Positions 1-5,957 of a stretch of DNA of 6,326 nt are shown here, in pieces. This stretch comes from Oscillospiraceae bacterium (lineage in GTDB: Bacteria; Bacillota_A; Clostridia; Oscillospirales; Oscillospiraceae), in the NCBI GenBank assembly GCA_016302015.1, contig JAEDOJ010000093.1:1-6326 (forward strand), in the 5' to 3' direction. The first letter of the stretch is position 1. Each line of letters starts with the position of its first letter. Both the position numbers and the translations under genes were made by a program. The notes under the pieces are model-generated. The model did no database searches, was not told the DNA's origin, and worked only from the letters and a program-made list of their open reading frames with translations.

Positions 1-1
1 G

Positions 2-190
2 TCCTGGCTGTGCTACTACTACGCCATTCAGAACGGCGTGGTCAGCGTGGTGGTGCCCATCGATAAAATGAGCCTGCTGATCACCGTGGTCTTCTCCTAC
101 TTCGTCTTCAAGGAAAAGCTGTCGAAAAAGGCGCTGGCAGGCCTGCTTTTGATGGTGTCGGGCACTCTGATCATGGCAATCTTCGCATAA
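2..190 (+). CDS. EamA-family (DMT superfamily) transporter, C-terminal fragment
   Basis: This is the last 62 codons of a gene that begins before the window; it reads from base 2 to a TAA stop. The fragment has two hydrophobic segments separated by a short basic loop (KEKLSKK). The order is an amphipathic stretch with VVPIDKMS, a membrane helix (LLITVVFSYFVF), the loop, and a final helix (ALAGLLLMVSGTLIMAIFA). The PIDK-S-L pattern and the F-x-E-K-L-S/T loop before the last helix are typical of EamA drug/metabolite transporters, particularly the half-size clostridial proteins of about 140 residues that probably work as dimers. The protein sits in the cytoplasmic membrane; the substrate cannot be read from the fragment. 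The next gene starts 13 bp downstream on the same strand, so the two are probably co-transcribed. Confidence 0.85.
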   Translation, partial: SWLCYYYAIQNGVVSVVVPIDKMSLLITVVFSYFVFKEKLSKKALAGLLLMVSGTLIMAIFA

Positions 191-203
191 CGAGGTGAAT
201 TTT

Positions 204-641
204 ATGGAGAAGGACTTCCCCTACAGCGATATTTTGCAGCTTCCCCATCATGTTTCCGCCCTCAGACCCCGGATGTCCATGGAGGATCGGGCGGCGCAGT
301 TTTCCCCCTTCGCCGCTCTCACCGGCTACGATGCGGCGATTCAGGAGACCGGCCGCCTGACGGAGGAAAAGCTTGTGATGGACGAAGACGCTCTGAATAT
401 CCTGAACAAAAAGTTTCACCTTCTCCTTGACCGTCTGGAGGAAGCGCCGGAGGTCACCGTCACATATTTCAGGCCGGACGGGCGAAAAGCCGGCGGAGCT
501 TATGTTGACGTGACCGGGATTGTGAAGAAAGCGGACAGCGTAAAGCGGCTGATCCTCATGGAGGACGGATTAAAAATTCCCATAGACGACATTTTGGATA
601 TCCGGGGGGAAATATTCCGCCCAGAGGAATTCACAGACTGA
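204..641 (+). CDS. YolD-like family protein
   Basis: The gene encodes a 145-residue soluble protein. I chose the ATG at 204 because GAGGTGA (192-198) lies 5 bp upstream; a GTG at 195 is in frame but lies inside that ribosome binding site. The N-terminal third carries the segment LPHHVSALRPRMSMEDRAAQ, followed by FSPFAALTGYDAAIQETGRL, the hallmark of clostridial YolD-like proteins. The C-terminal half (about residues 88-142) is predicted beta-rich, with a YFRPDGRKAGGAY turn and an IPIDDILDIRGEIF ending, as in the YolD domain. No signal peptide or membrane segment is visible. In many Firmicutes such genes sit beside a Y-family DNA polymerase (UmuC/DinB type) and are thought to belong to the SOS/mutagenesis response. 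Here no polymerase is in the window, so this copy is an orphan next to a transporter gene. The family assignment is firm; the molecular function is unknown. Confidence 0.85.
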   Translation: MEKDFPYSDILQLPHHVSALRPRMSMEDRAAQFSPFAALTGYDAAIQETGRLTEEKLVMDEDALNILNKKFHLLLDRLEEAPEVTVTYFRPDGRKAGGAYVDVTGIVKKADSVKRLILMEDGLKIPIDDILDIRGEIFRPEEFTD

Positions 642-642
642 A

Positions 643-697
643 AGCGCTCCCCATAGGGCAGCTCCGAAGCTCGGAGCGCCGCCCTGTGGGGAGCGTT
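643..697. terminator. Bidirectional two-part hairpin terminator between convergent units
   Basis: A 17-bp outer stem pairs 643-659 with 681-697 (AGCGCTCCCCATAGGGC against GCCCTGTGGGGAGCGTT, with two G-T pairs). Inside it a second 7-bp stem pairs 661-667 with 671-677 around a 3-base loop. The structure begins two bases after the YolD-like stop codon on the + strand and lies 7 bp past the CotH stop codon on the - strand, so it can serve both units. The T tracts are short on both sides (TTGTTT on +, CTTTC on -), making it a strong hairpin but an imperfect intrinsic terminator. Confidence 0.75.
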
Positions 698-704
698 GTT
701 TGAA

Positions 705-2543
705 CTATGCTTTGAAGATTTTTGCGATGATCAGCCCTCCGCCGAGAACCAGCAGGGAAAGGGCGATCCAAATCCATCCCATCAGGTCAGAGGAGGCGCC
801 GCTTTCCGCCATATCGGGGCTGAAGTCTCCCCTCTGCGTATTGCCGCCGAAGGGACGGCCGGGATTGGTCTCCCCTGTTGTGCCGGGCCCGTCGGAGAGC
901 GGGGCTTCTGTTTGGCCGGGGAGCTCTCCGGTCAAATTCTCCCCCTGTTCCGGCCTGTCGAAGCCGCCCATGCCGTTGTTCATGGGGCCCATGTTGGACA
1001 CAGTGAGGGAGGAAGCGTCCGCGTAATTCATGTTCTCAACGGTTTCCCCGTTTTCAAGCTGCATGGAAACGCTCTGGCTGCGAAGGTCGCAGAACCGGCG
1101 GAGGGTCTCCACGCCCAGTTCAAATTCCTCGCAGGTATAAAAGGCCGTGGGGTCCTTTTCCACATAGACTTTGATCAGGTCATAGGCGTTGTCAATGATG
1201 GCCTGAATATCCACGCTGCTCAGGAACTCCCCGAAATACTGATGATACAGCCGGGTATAAGCCTCCTCCGACACAATCCAGTTCCACATGGGGCGGTCTT
1301 CCCCGGAGCCGCCGGACACAGGCGAGTCGATGGGGGTATTGACGACAGTTTGACCGTTGCCGCCCTGGAAGGTGCCAAACGCCAGATTATAATCCCAGGG
1401 GAGCATCGCCAGCTGTCCGTCCTTTTCGTACAGATAATAATTATGGATCATGGAGCCGGTATAGCTGTCGCCGTTACAGACATAGTTGTGAACCACGAAG
1501 TAGCGCAGCACCTGCTCCACGTCCACAACGGCTTCTATGTCCTCACCCTCTGACAGCTTTTTCAGAGAGGCGATCAGGCGATTCTGGTCGGCTGTGGTAA
1601 TCTCCGTCTTGGCATTGTCCCAGATGTTGGCGTAGCTGTCCGGAGCGTCGTCAATATACTGCAGCTTCACATCGGAAGCTCCCGTTCCGCCGCCGTTCTG
1701 CCTGCCGCCGAACAGGGAAGCCGGGTCGAAGTCCTCCGGAGGCTCCGAGCCGTCGGGCATTGCGCCGTTTTCGGGGGGAGGCAGCTTGGGCATCCCGCCG
1801 CCGGATTCGGAGGCCGGGTCAAAGCCGCCGGGGGCATCCCCCCATTGGGGCGGAGCGGTTTGGCTCTCTCCGGAATCAAAATCGTTCATGTCAAAATCCT
1901 TGCCGTTGCCCCGGCCCCCGCCGATGCCGGTGCTGTCAGGCTTGTAAAGCTCTCCGTAATCAGACCCGTAGTTCCGCTCCATAAACGATTCCTCCACGCC
2001 CTCTACGGCCAGATACAGACCCCAGTCCTCGCCGTTGACCGTGATATAGACATAGCTGCACAGAGGCGAAGCCACGGCGAATTCCTTCATCATGGTGTAG
2101 GTCAGGTAGTCCTTCATCATGGTGGAATCCTGAATCAGATTGTTGAGACTCAGCTTGTCCAGTCCATGATAGGTTTTGCCGCTGTCATAGTGGTCAAACT
2201 CGATTTTGAAGCTGTAGCGTTCACTGCCCAGAGAGGCCACCGTGGTCAGAGAGGTATTGCCCTTGGCACGAAGCCCCACATTTTTATAGGCTTCCCCGTC
2301 AATTACCACGTTGGCAGTATAATATTCTTCGCTGACGGCATTGGCGATCAGCTCGTCCCAGTCGTTCATGGTAATGTCAATGGTATGAACCCTTGAATTG
2401 TCGAATAACCGGTCTTCGTAGCCTATGGTCTGCGCCGTTGCTTTGATTCCGAAAGCCGCGCCATTCATAAACAGGAGGGTCAGCGCCAGCGTCAACGCCG
2501 TGACGACCCATGCGACGCGGTCAAAATGCTTACTTCCCGACAT
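705..2543 (-). CDS. CotH-family kinase, membrane-anchored at both ends
   Basis: The gene encodes a 612-residue protein of the CotH family. In Bacillus, CotH is an atypical protein kinase that phosphorylates the spore-coat proteins CotB and CotG; this protein's target is unknown. An N-terminal membrane segment (about 11-31) follows a short positive tail, and a second segment (about 588-608) precedes a KIFKA tail. The 31-587 region therefore probably faces outside. CotH motifs appear in order: RAKGNTS (92-98), SFKIEF with K113, DKLSLNN (129-135), MKDYLTY (143-149), LYLAVEGVEESFMERNYG (176-193), GELYKPD (197-203), HNYVCNGDSY (352-361) and LPWDYNLAFG (381-390), whose D384 fits the metal-binding position. 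A Gly/Pro/Asp-rich insert (about 204-289) splits the kinase domain, and another disordered stretch (about 517-587) links it to the last helix. The start lies 3 bp after the DUF4956 stop, with GGGGTGA overlapping that stop as ribosome binding site. It is the last gene of the operon. It is larger than Bacillus CotH (about 360 residues) because of the insert, linker and anchors. Confidence 0.9.
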   Translation of the reverse strand: MSGSKHFDRVAWVVTALTLALTLLFMNGAAFGIKATAQTIGYEDRLFDNSRVHTIDITMNDWDELIANAVSEEYYTANVVIDGEAYKNVGLRAKGNTSLTTVASLGSERYSFKIEFDHYDSGKTYHGLDKLSLNNLIQDSTMMKDYLTYTMMKEFAVASPLCSYVYITVNGEDWGLYLAVEGVEESFMERNYGSDYGELYKPDSTGIGGGRGNGKDFDMNDFDSGESQTAPPQWGDAPGGFDPASESGGGMPKLPPPENGAMPDGSEPPEDFDPASLFGGRQNGGGTGASDVKLQYIDDAPDSYANIWDNAKTEITTADQNRLIASLKKLSEGEDIEAVVDVEQVLRYFVVHNYVCNGDSYTGSMIHNYYLYEKDGQLAMLPWDYNLAFGTFQGGNGQTVVNTPIDSPVSGGSGEDRPMWNWIVSEEAYTRLYHQYFGEFLSSVDIQAIIDNAYDLIKVYVEKDPTAFYTCEEFELGVETLRRFCDLRSQSVSMQLENGETVENMNYADASSLTVSNMGPMNNGMGGFDRPEQGENLTGELPGQTEAPLSDGPGTTGETNPGRPFGGNTQRGDFSPDMAESGASSDLMGWIWIALSLLVLGGGLIIAKIFKA

Positions 2544-2546
2544 AAT

Positions 2547-3218
2547 TCACCCCATATAATCGCCGTTGTAGGAGACCAGCGCCGCACTGTTCACCCCGGG
2601 CAGCTCGGAGAGAATGTTCACAAAATCGGTGTTGTCCTCCTTCAGACGGACTTCAATGTTCAGTTCGATTGCGCCCTTCACAACGGTTTTGCTTTTGACT
2701 GTGGCCCGGGTAACGTTTTTTGCAAGGAAGTCCCCCACCTGCAGCTCTGCGTCATGGTCTGCGCAGCTCAGCACGACCAAATAGGGGTGGGTGCGGCCTT
2801 TCTGGTTCACGAACACCAGCAGAATCAGGCCGATGCAGACGCTGCCGATGATAGCGAGGGGGATCATGCCTGCCGCAAGGATAATTCCCGCACCGATGGA
2901 CCAGAAAAGGAAGGCAATATCCAGAGGGTCCTCGATGGCGGTGCGGAAACGGACGATGGACAGAGCGCCCACCATGCCCAGAGACAGAACGACATTGGAG
3001 GTGACCGCAAGAATGACGGTGGCCGTGATCATGGTCAGGGCGATCAGGGTGGTGCCGAAGCCCGGGGAATACATCACGCCCCGGTAGGTTTTCTTGTAGA
3101 CGAGGAAAATGAACAGGCCGATGCCAAAGGACAGGACAATGGTGATGACCATGTCAAGGACGCTGACGGCGGAAACCTTTTCCAGAAAGCCGGATTTGAA
3201 AATATCGCTGAAATCCAT
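2547..3218 (-). CDS. DUF4956-family membrane protein
   Basis: The gene encodes 223 residues. About four membrane helices occupy the N-terminal 140 residues (roughly 20-41, 54-75, 102-118 and 119-137). The most conserved part is a loop, SLGMVGALSIVRFRTAIEDP (79-98), with R90 and R92, followed by LDIAFLFWSIGAGI, which is diagnostic for DUF4956. The C-terminal domain (about 144-223) is soluble. It looks like a small alpha/beta fold, with strand VVLSCAD, helix VGDFLAKN, strand ELNIEVRL, helix FVNILSEL and an LPGVNSAALV strand, resembling the regulatory ferredoxin-like domains of some transporters (e.g. MgtC). That resemblance is my inference. The start has AAAAGGAG (3229-3236) 10 bp upstream. The gene lies 34 bp after the VTC-domain gene and 3 bp before the CotH gene, indicating tight co-expression. 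No biochemical function is established; a channel or scaffold for the VTC enzyme is a reasonable guess. Confidence 0.88.
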   Translation of the reverse strand: MDFSDIFKSGFLEKVSAVSVLDMVITIVLSFGIGLFIFLVYKKTYRGVMYSPGFGTTLIALTMITATVILAVTSNVVLSLGMVGALSIVRFRTAIEDPLDIAFLFWSIGAGIILAAGMIPLAIIGSVCIGLILLVFVNQKGRTHPYLVVLSCADHDAELQVGDFLAKNVTRATVKSKTVVKGAIELNIEVRLKEDNTDFVNILSELPGVNSAALVSYNGDYMG

Positions 3219-3252
3219 AGTATGTTTTCTCCTTTTACATTCGTTGGGTTAT

Positions 3253-3924
3253 TTAATCGTACATTCGGCAGGCTGCGTATTTGGAGTATGCCGTGCTGTG
3301 TCTGTCCCCCAGCCGCACCAGACCGGAAATCACATCGGGGAGAAAATTGTCCCACTTTACCTCCAGAATACAGGGCGAGCCGGGAACGGGGACGGTGGTG
3401 CAGGCGGGATTTAAGAAATCCGTGCAGCGGAGCGCCGTGCGGATATTGTAATCCAACGTCACACGGACGTTGCCGGGGGCGAATACGAAGGCCTCCCGGG
3501 TGTAGTCCACGATCACCTTTGCCGCCAGACTCTCGTTGCGGAGGCGGGAGTAAAAGCCCAGAATCACTTCGTCGGCGGTCTGCGCCATCCAGCGGATGCG
3601 GCCATCGGCGATTCGCTGCGCCTGCTCCCGGGTCAGCGGTACGGACTCCTTATATCCCAGCCCGCCCCGCTTGAACTTTCGCTCCAGACGAATCACGGAG
3701 GGGTCGTTGTTGTACAAACGAATCCGATATTTTTCCCGGACGCTCACACCGTCCAGCTTGTCCCGCAGAGCCTTGTCCTCCGGATTGTCAAAATACAGGC
3801 TGCGAACCTCATACCGCCCGTCTCCGGCGTGACTGTCCGGGGTCAGGGCGGCGGTCAATCTCTGCCGCAGGATCAGCAGATCCGACCTGCTGATCTCATG
3901 CTTCACTTCATGCCTGAATTGCAA
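3253..3924 (-). CDS. VTC-domain polyphosphate polymerase
   Basis: The gene encodes a 223-residue cytosolic protein made of a single VTC domain, a triphosphate-tunnel fold. In yeast Vtc4 this domain makes polyphosphate from ATP. Tunnel-lining charged residues are recognisable: K8 and E10 in FRHEVKHE, R41 in RSLYFDN, the KYRIR block (65-69), RLERKFK (79-85), VDYTREAF (139-146), VRVTLDYNIRT (153-163), ILEVKWD with E188 and K190, and STAYSKYAACR (210-220). The yeast SPX and membrane domains are absent. I chose the TTG at 3924 because GGAAAGGAGG (3933-3942) lies 8 bp upstream and family members begin with M-x-F-R-H-E-x-K-H-E. An in-frame ATG at 4026 would place the ribosome binding site and a terminator hairpin inside the coding region. 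It is the first gene of the operon with DUF4956 and CotH. Polyphosphate synthesis is inferred from the family; another triphosphate chemistry remains possible. Confidence 0.9.
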   Translation of the reverse strand: MQFRHEVKHEISRSDLLILRQRLTAALTPDSHAGDGRYEVRSLYFDNPEDKALRDKLDGVSVREKYRIRLYNNDPSVIRLERKFKRGGLGYKESVPLTREQAQRIADGRIRWMAQTADEVILGFYSRLRNESLAAKVIVDYTREAFVFAPGNVRVTLDYNIRTALRCTDFLNPACTTVPVPGSPCILEVKWDNFLPDVISGLVRLGDRHSTAYSKYAACRMYD

Positions 3925-3932
3925 GCAGCATT

Positions 3933-3942
3933 CCTCCTTTCC
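3933..3942 (-). promoter_or_regulatory. Ribosome binding site fixing the TTG start of the VTC gene
   Basis: On the minus strand the sequence reads GGAAAGGAGG, a near-perfect match to the 16S anti-Shine-Dalgarno, 8 bp before TTG at 3924. It decides the start in favour of TTG. A nearer ATG (3931-3929) is only one base from the GGAGG and opens a 7-codon out-of-frame reading frame. Confidence 0.8.
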
Positions 3943-3948
3943 AAAATC

Positions 3949-3954
3949 AGTATA
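3949..3954 (-). promoter_or_regulatory. Possible -10 box for the VTC-DUF4956-CotH operon
   Basis: The minus strand reads TATACT, five of six matches to the -10 consensus, about 25 bp upstream of the VTC start codon and downstream of the terminator. The hexamer 17 bp upstream (ATGCCG, 3972-3977) matches TTGACA poorly. A promoter of this kind would be weak alone and could depend on an activator. This is a tentative call. Confidence 0.3.
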
Positions 3955-3980
3955 AACGCTCAACCTATGACCGGCATTAG

Positions 3981-4015
3981 AAAAACCCTCCTGCCGGCGA
4001 AGGCCGACGGGAGAG
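3981..4015 (-). terminator. Rho-independent terminator after the histidine kinase gene
   Basis: On the minus strand a 13-position stem (4015-4003 with 3998-3986) closes on a CTTC loop (4002-3999) and runs straight into TTTTT (3985-3981). The stem contains a few G-U pairs and one A-C mismatch. It starts about 27 bp past the kinase stop codon and sits 57 bp before the VTC start. It should separate the two-component genes from the downstream operon, or act as a partial terminator or attenuator. Confidence 0.8.
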
Positions 4016-4035
4016 TTTGTAAACATTTTGTGAAA
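4014..4035 (-). repeat. 11-bp tandem direct repeat, possible response-regulator site
   Basis: On the + strand AGTTTGTAAAC (4014-4024) is followed directly by ATTTTGTGAAA (4025-4035), matching at 8 of 11 positions. A direct repeat with a period of one helical turn is the usual form of OmpR/PhoB-family binding sites. It lies between the kinase stop codon and the terminator, about 60-80 bp upstream of the possible -10 box of the VTC operon, so the neighbouring regulator could bind here. The match could be chance in an AT-rich gap. Confidence 0.35.
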
Positions 4036-4041
4036 TACATC

Positions 4042-5253
4042 CTAAAATCGGGCAAGAAAGCGAATTGTTCCGGCAGCCGTATACTCTGCCGTCAGTCTGC
4101 CTCCGAAGGTCTCCGCAATCGTCCGGGCGGCGGAAAGGCCGATCCCGTAGCCGGAGGAGGGATTGCCCTGAGTTCTGGCGCCGTCCCCCCGGTAGAACCG
4201 TTCAAAGAGCCGTTCCGGGTCGGAATCAGAGGGTGGTTCGCAGGTGTTTTCCTCCGCAATTTCAATGTGTCCGCTGTGATTTCTCACCCAGAGGTGAATT
4301 TCCCCGCCCTCCGGCGTGTACTTAACCGCATTGTCAAGAAGAACGGAGATCAGCTGAGAAAACGTATCCCGATGCACCTGCAGAACCGTCCGGGGCTGGA
4401 GATCGGCGGAGAGGGTAATCTGTTTCTCCGCCGCGGCGTCTTCGCAGGCAGGGAGCATTCCCCGGATCAGCTCGCTGAGATCCACAGGCTCTGTGGGAAG
4501 CTTTGTTTCCTCGTCCAGCTTGGACAAGGTCAGGAGATTGGTCATCAGCACGTTCAGCCGCTGGGTCTGAAGCCGGATGTTCCGGCTGTACTTGCTCTCT
4601 CCGTGAATCAGCGTGGCTGCGTCATTGTTGGACTGAATGATGGCAAGGGGCGTTTTCAGCTCATGCCCGGCGTTGGTGATGAACTGTTTCTGCTTCTCGA
4701 TCCCCGCCAGAATGGGGCGAACCACCCGCTTGGAAAACAGGATCACAAACAGCAGCAGCAAAAGCCAGCAGACCACTGCGATGGCGGAGGAGACGGTGAA
4801 AATCATCAGGAAGGTTCTGAGCTGGTTGGCCGTGTCCACGAAGAAAATCAGGCGGCCGGAGCCCAGCGGCCTGACCTCATACTTATATCCGCCGATTTTC
4901 CCGGTGACCCCGTCAGCCCGGGCGGCATATTCCGCCGCCTGCTCTTCGGTAACCGAGGAAATCTGCTCCAGATTGACCTCCAGAACGGCTCCGTTCCGGT
5001 CGGTAAGAACCGTAAAAAACCGGGCGGCTTTGATGGTATCCATATCCATCGGCGGGGCAAAGGGCTTGGGTTCACGAGGCTCCGTTTTGGAGAATTTTCT
5101 GTCCGAAATGACAAGGGTATGCAGGATTTCGTCAGACTGCCGGTCGAGAATGATCCAGCTGAAGCCGTTGATCGCCCCCACCAGCACCACCAGGAGGATG
5201 GTAACGGCAGACATGGCAAAGAGGACGAACTTCCTTCTCAGTGTTTTTTTCAT
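4042..5253 (-). CDS. Two-component sensor histidine kinase
   Basis: The gene encodes 403 residues. A first membrane helix (about 9-36) follows a basic MKKTLRRK start, then comes an extracytoplasmic sensor region of about 105 residues (37-143), and a second helix (about 144-173). Only a short linker follows, without an obvious full HAMP domain. The phosphoacceptor is H197 in FITNAGHELKTPLAI. The ATPase domain shows the N box with N308 (LLDNAVKYTPEGG), the F box (LFERFYRGD, 349-357) and a G2 box GYGIGLS (368-374). The expected D-x-G G1 motif is replaced by AEENTCE (333-339), an ENTC variant that I recognise from other clostridial kinases, so probably still active. The start overlaps the regulator stop by 4 bp (ATGA), with GGAG 8 bp upstream, implying translational coupling. 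The partner is the OmpR-family regulator. The signal is unknown; linkage to the VTC/CotH operon suggests an envelope or phosphate-related cue. Confidence 0.93.
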   Translation of the reverse strand: MKKTLRRKFVLFAMSAVTILLVVLVGAINGFSWIILDRQSDEILHTLVISDRKFSKTEPREPKPFAPPMDMDTIKAARFFTVLTDRNGAVLEVNLEQISSVTEEQAAEYAARADGVTGKIGGYKYEVRPLGSGRLIFFVDTANQLRTFLMIFTVSSAIAVVCWLLLLLFVILFSKRVVRPILAGIEKQKQFITNAGHELKTPLAIIQSNNDAATLIHGESKYSRNIRLQTQRLNVLMTNLLTLSKLDEETKLPTEPVDLSELIRGMLPACEDAAAEKQITLSADLQPRTVLQVHRDTFSQLISVLLDNAVKYTPEGGEIHLWVRNHSGHIEIAEENTCEPPSDSDPERLFERFYRGDGARTQGNPSSGYGIGLSAARTIAETFGGRLTAEYTAAGTIRFLARF

Positions 5254-5924
5254 AGGGGCAGCTCCAGACGATAGCCGATATTGCGCTTTGACACAATCTC
5301 CACCGACGAATTCATAGCGGCAAGCCGTTTCCGCAGGTAGGAAATATAGAGCCAGACGCTGCCCACATCGGTTTCCGCGTCATAGCCCCAGGCTCTGACC
5401 AGCAGCTCCTCCGAGGAGAGAAAGATCCTGTGATTTTCCATCAGCTGCTCCATCAGGCGGTATTCCTGCTTGGGCAGCACAAAGTCCGTCCCCCTGCAGG
5501 ACAGGGTTCCCGACTGGATGTTCAGCGACAGATCCCCAAAGGTAAGCAGATCCGGGTGGAAGTCCTCCCGCCGCCGGAGCATGGCCCGAACCCGGGCCAG
5601 CAGCTCGCCCATGTCAAAGGGCTTGGGAAGATAGTCATCCGCTCCGGCGTCCAGCCCCCGGATGCGATCCTCCACCTGGGTCTTTGCCGTCAGAAGCAGG
5701 ATCGGCGTTCTGCAGCCGTTTTTCCGCAGAGCGGAAAGCACCTCCAGCCCGTCCCGCCCGGGCATCATAATATCCAGAATGATTCCGTCGTAATCGCCGG
5801 ACAGGGCATAGTCGTAAGCGTCCCTGCCGTTGTCCACGGCGTCTACGAGATATTTGTGATAAGTCAGGATGTCCACCACCGCTTCGGAAAGCTGGCGTTC
5901 ATCCTCCGCATACAGCAGCTTCAT
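5250..5924 (-). CDS. OmpR-family response regulator
   Basis: The gene encodes a 224-residue DNA-binding response regulator. The receiver domain (about 1-118) has the acidic pair at E7/D8 (YAEDE), the phosphoacceptor D51 (GIILDIMMPGRDG), T79 (LLLTAK) and K101 (LPKPFD). The C-terminal winged helix (about 126-222) has the recognition-helix region around SVWLYISYLRKRL and ends with the hairpin KRNIGYRLEL, as in OmpR/PhoB proteins. I chose the ATG at 5924 because GGGGAGG lies 5 bp upstream and family members start M-K-L-L-x-A-E-D-E. An in-frame ATG at 5945 would add seven residues and swallow that binding site. It overlaps the kinase gene by 4 bp. An extended -10 promoter lies upstream. Likely targets are its own promoter and the VTC-DUF4956-CotH operon; this is inferred from proximity only. 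Confidence 0.94.
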   Translation of the reverse strand: MKLLYAEDERQLSEAVVDILTYHKYLVDAVDNGRDAYDYALSGDYDGIILDIMMPGRDGLEVLSALRKNGCRTPILLLTAKTQVEDRIRGLDAGADDYLPKPFDMGELLARVRAMLRRREDFHPDLLTFGDLSLNIQSGTLSCRGTDFVLPKQEYRLMEQLMENHRIFLSSEELLVRAWGYDAETDVGSVWLYISYLRKRLAAMNSSVEIVSKRNIGYRLELPL

Positions 5925-5957
5925 AGCGTCCTCCCCGGAAGGCATAGATTTTTATTT

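Noticed and set aside
195..203. GTG start at 195 for the YolD-like gene
   Set aside because: It lies inside the GAGGTGA ribosome binding site that serves the ATG at 204.
696..1553. Open frame on the + strand (285 codons) opposite the CotH 3' half
   Set aside because: It begins within the terminator stem and opposes conserved CotH motifs; its translation resembles no family I know.
1677..1934. GC-rich low-complexity tract as a possible repeat array or CRISPR
   Set aside because: There are no regular direct repeats with spacers; the composition comes from the Gly/Pro/Asp-rich insert of the CotH protein.
2526..3674. Open frame on the + strand (382 codons) opposite DUF4956 and VTC
   Set aside because: It spans two real genes and their intergenic gap, has low-complexity composition and no ribosome binding site of note.
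3908..3931. Seven-codon upstream reading frame (MLLAIQA) overlapping the VTC start
   Set aside because: Its ATG is one base from the GGAGG, too close for efficient initiation; most likely chance.
3925..4026. N-terminal extension of the VTC gene to an ATG at 4026
   Set aside because: The added 34 codons cover the terminator hairpin and the strong ribosome binding site; the family N-terminus matches the TTG start at 3924.
3829..5274. Long open frame on the + strand (481 codons) opposite the histidine kinase
   Set aside because: It is antisense to a kinase with every catalytic motif in order; its translation is rich in R, G, Q and H with no recognisable domain, as expected from a GC-biased shadow.
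5925..5945. Alternative regulator start at 5945 adding seven residues
   Set aside because: This would place the GGGGAGG ribosome binding site inside the coding sequence, and the family starts at the M-K-L-L position.
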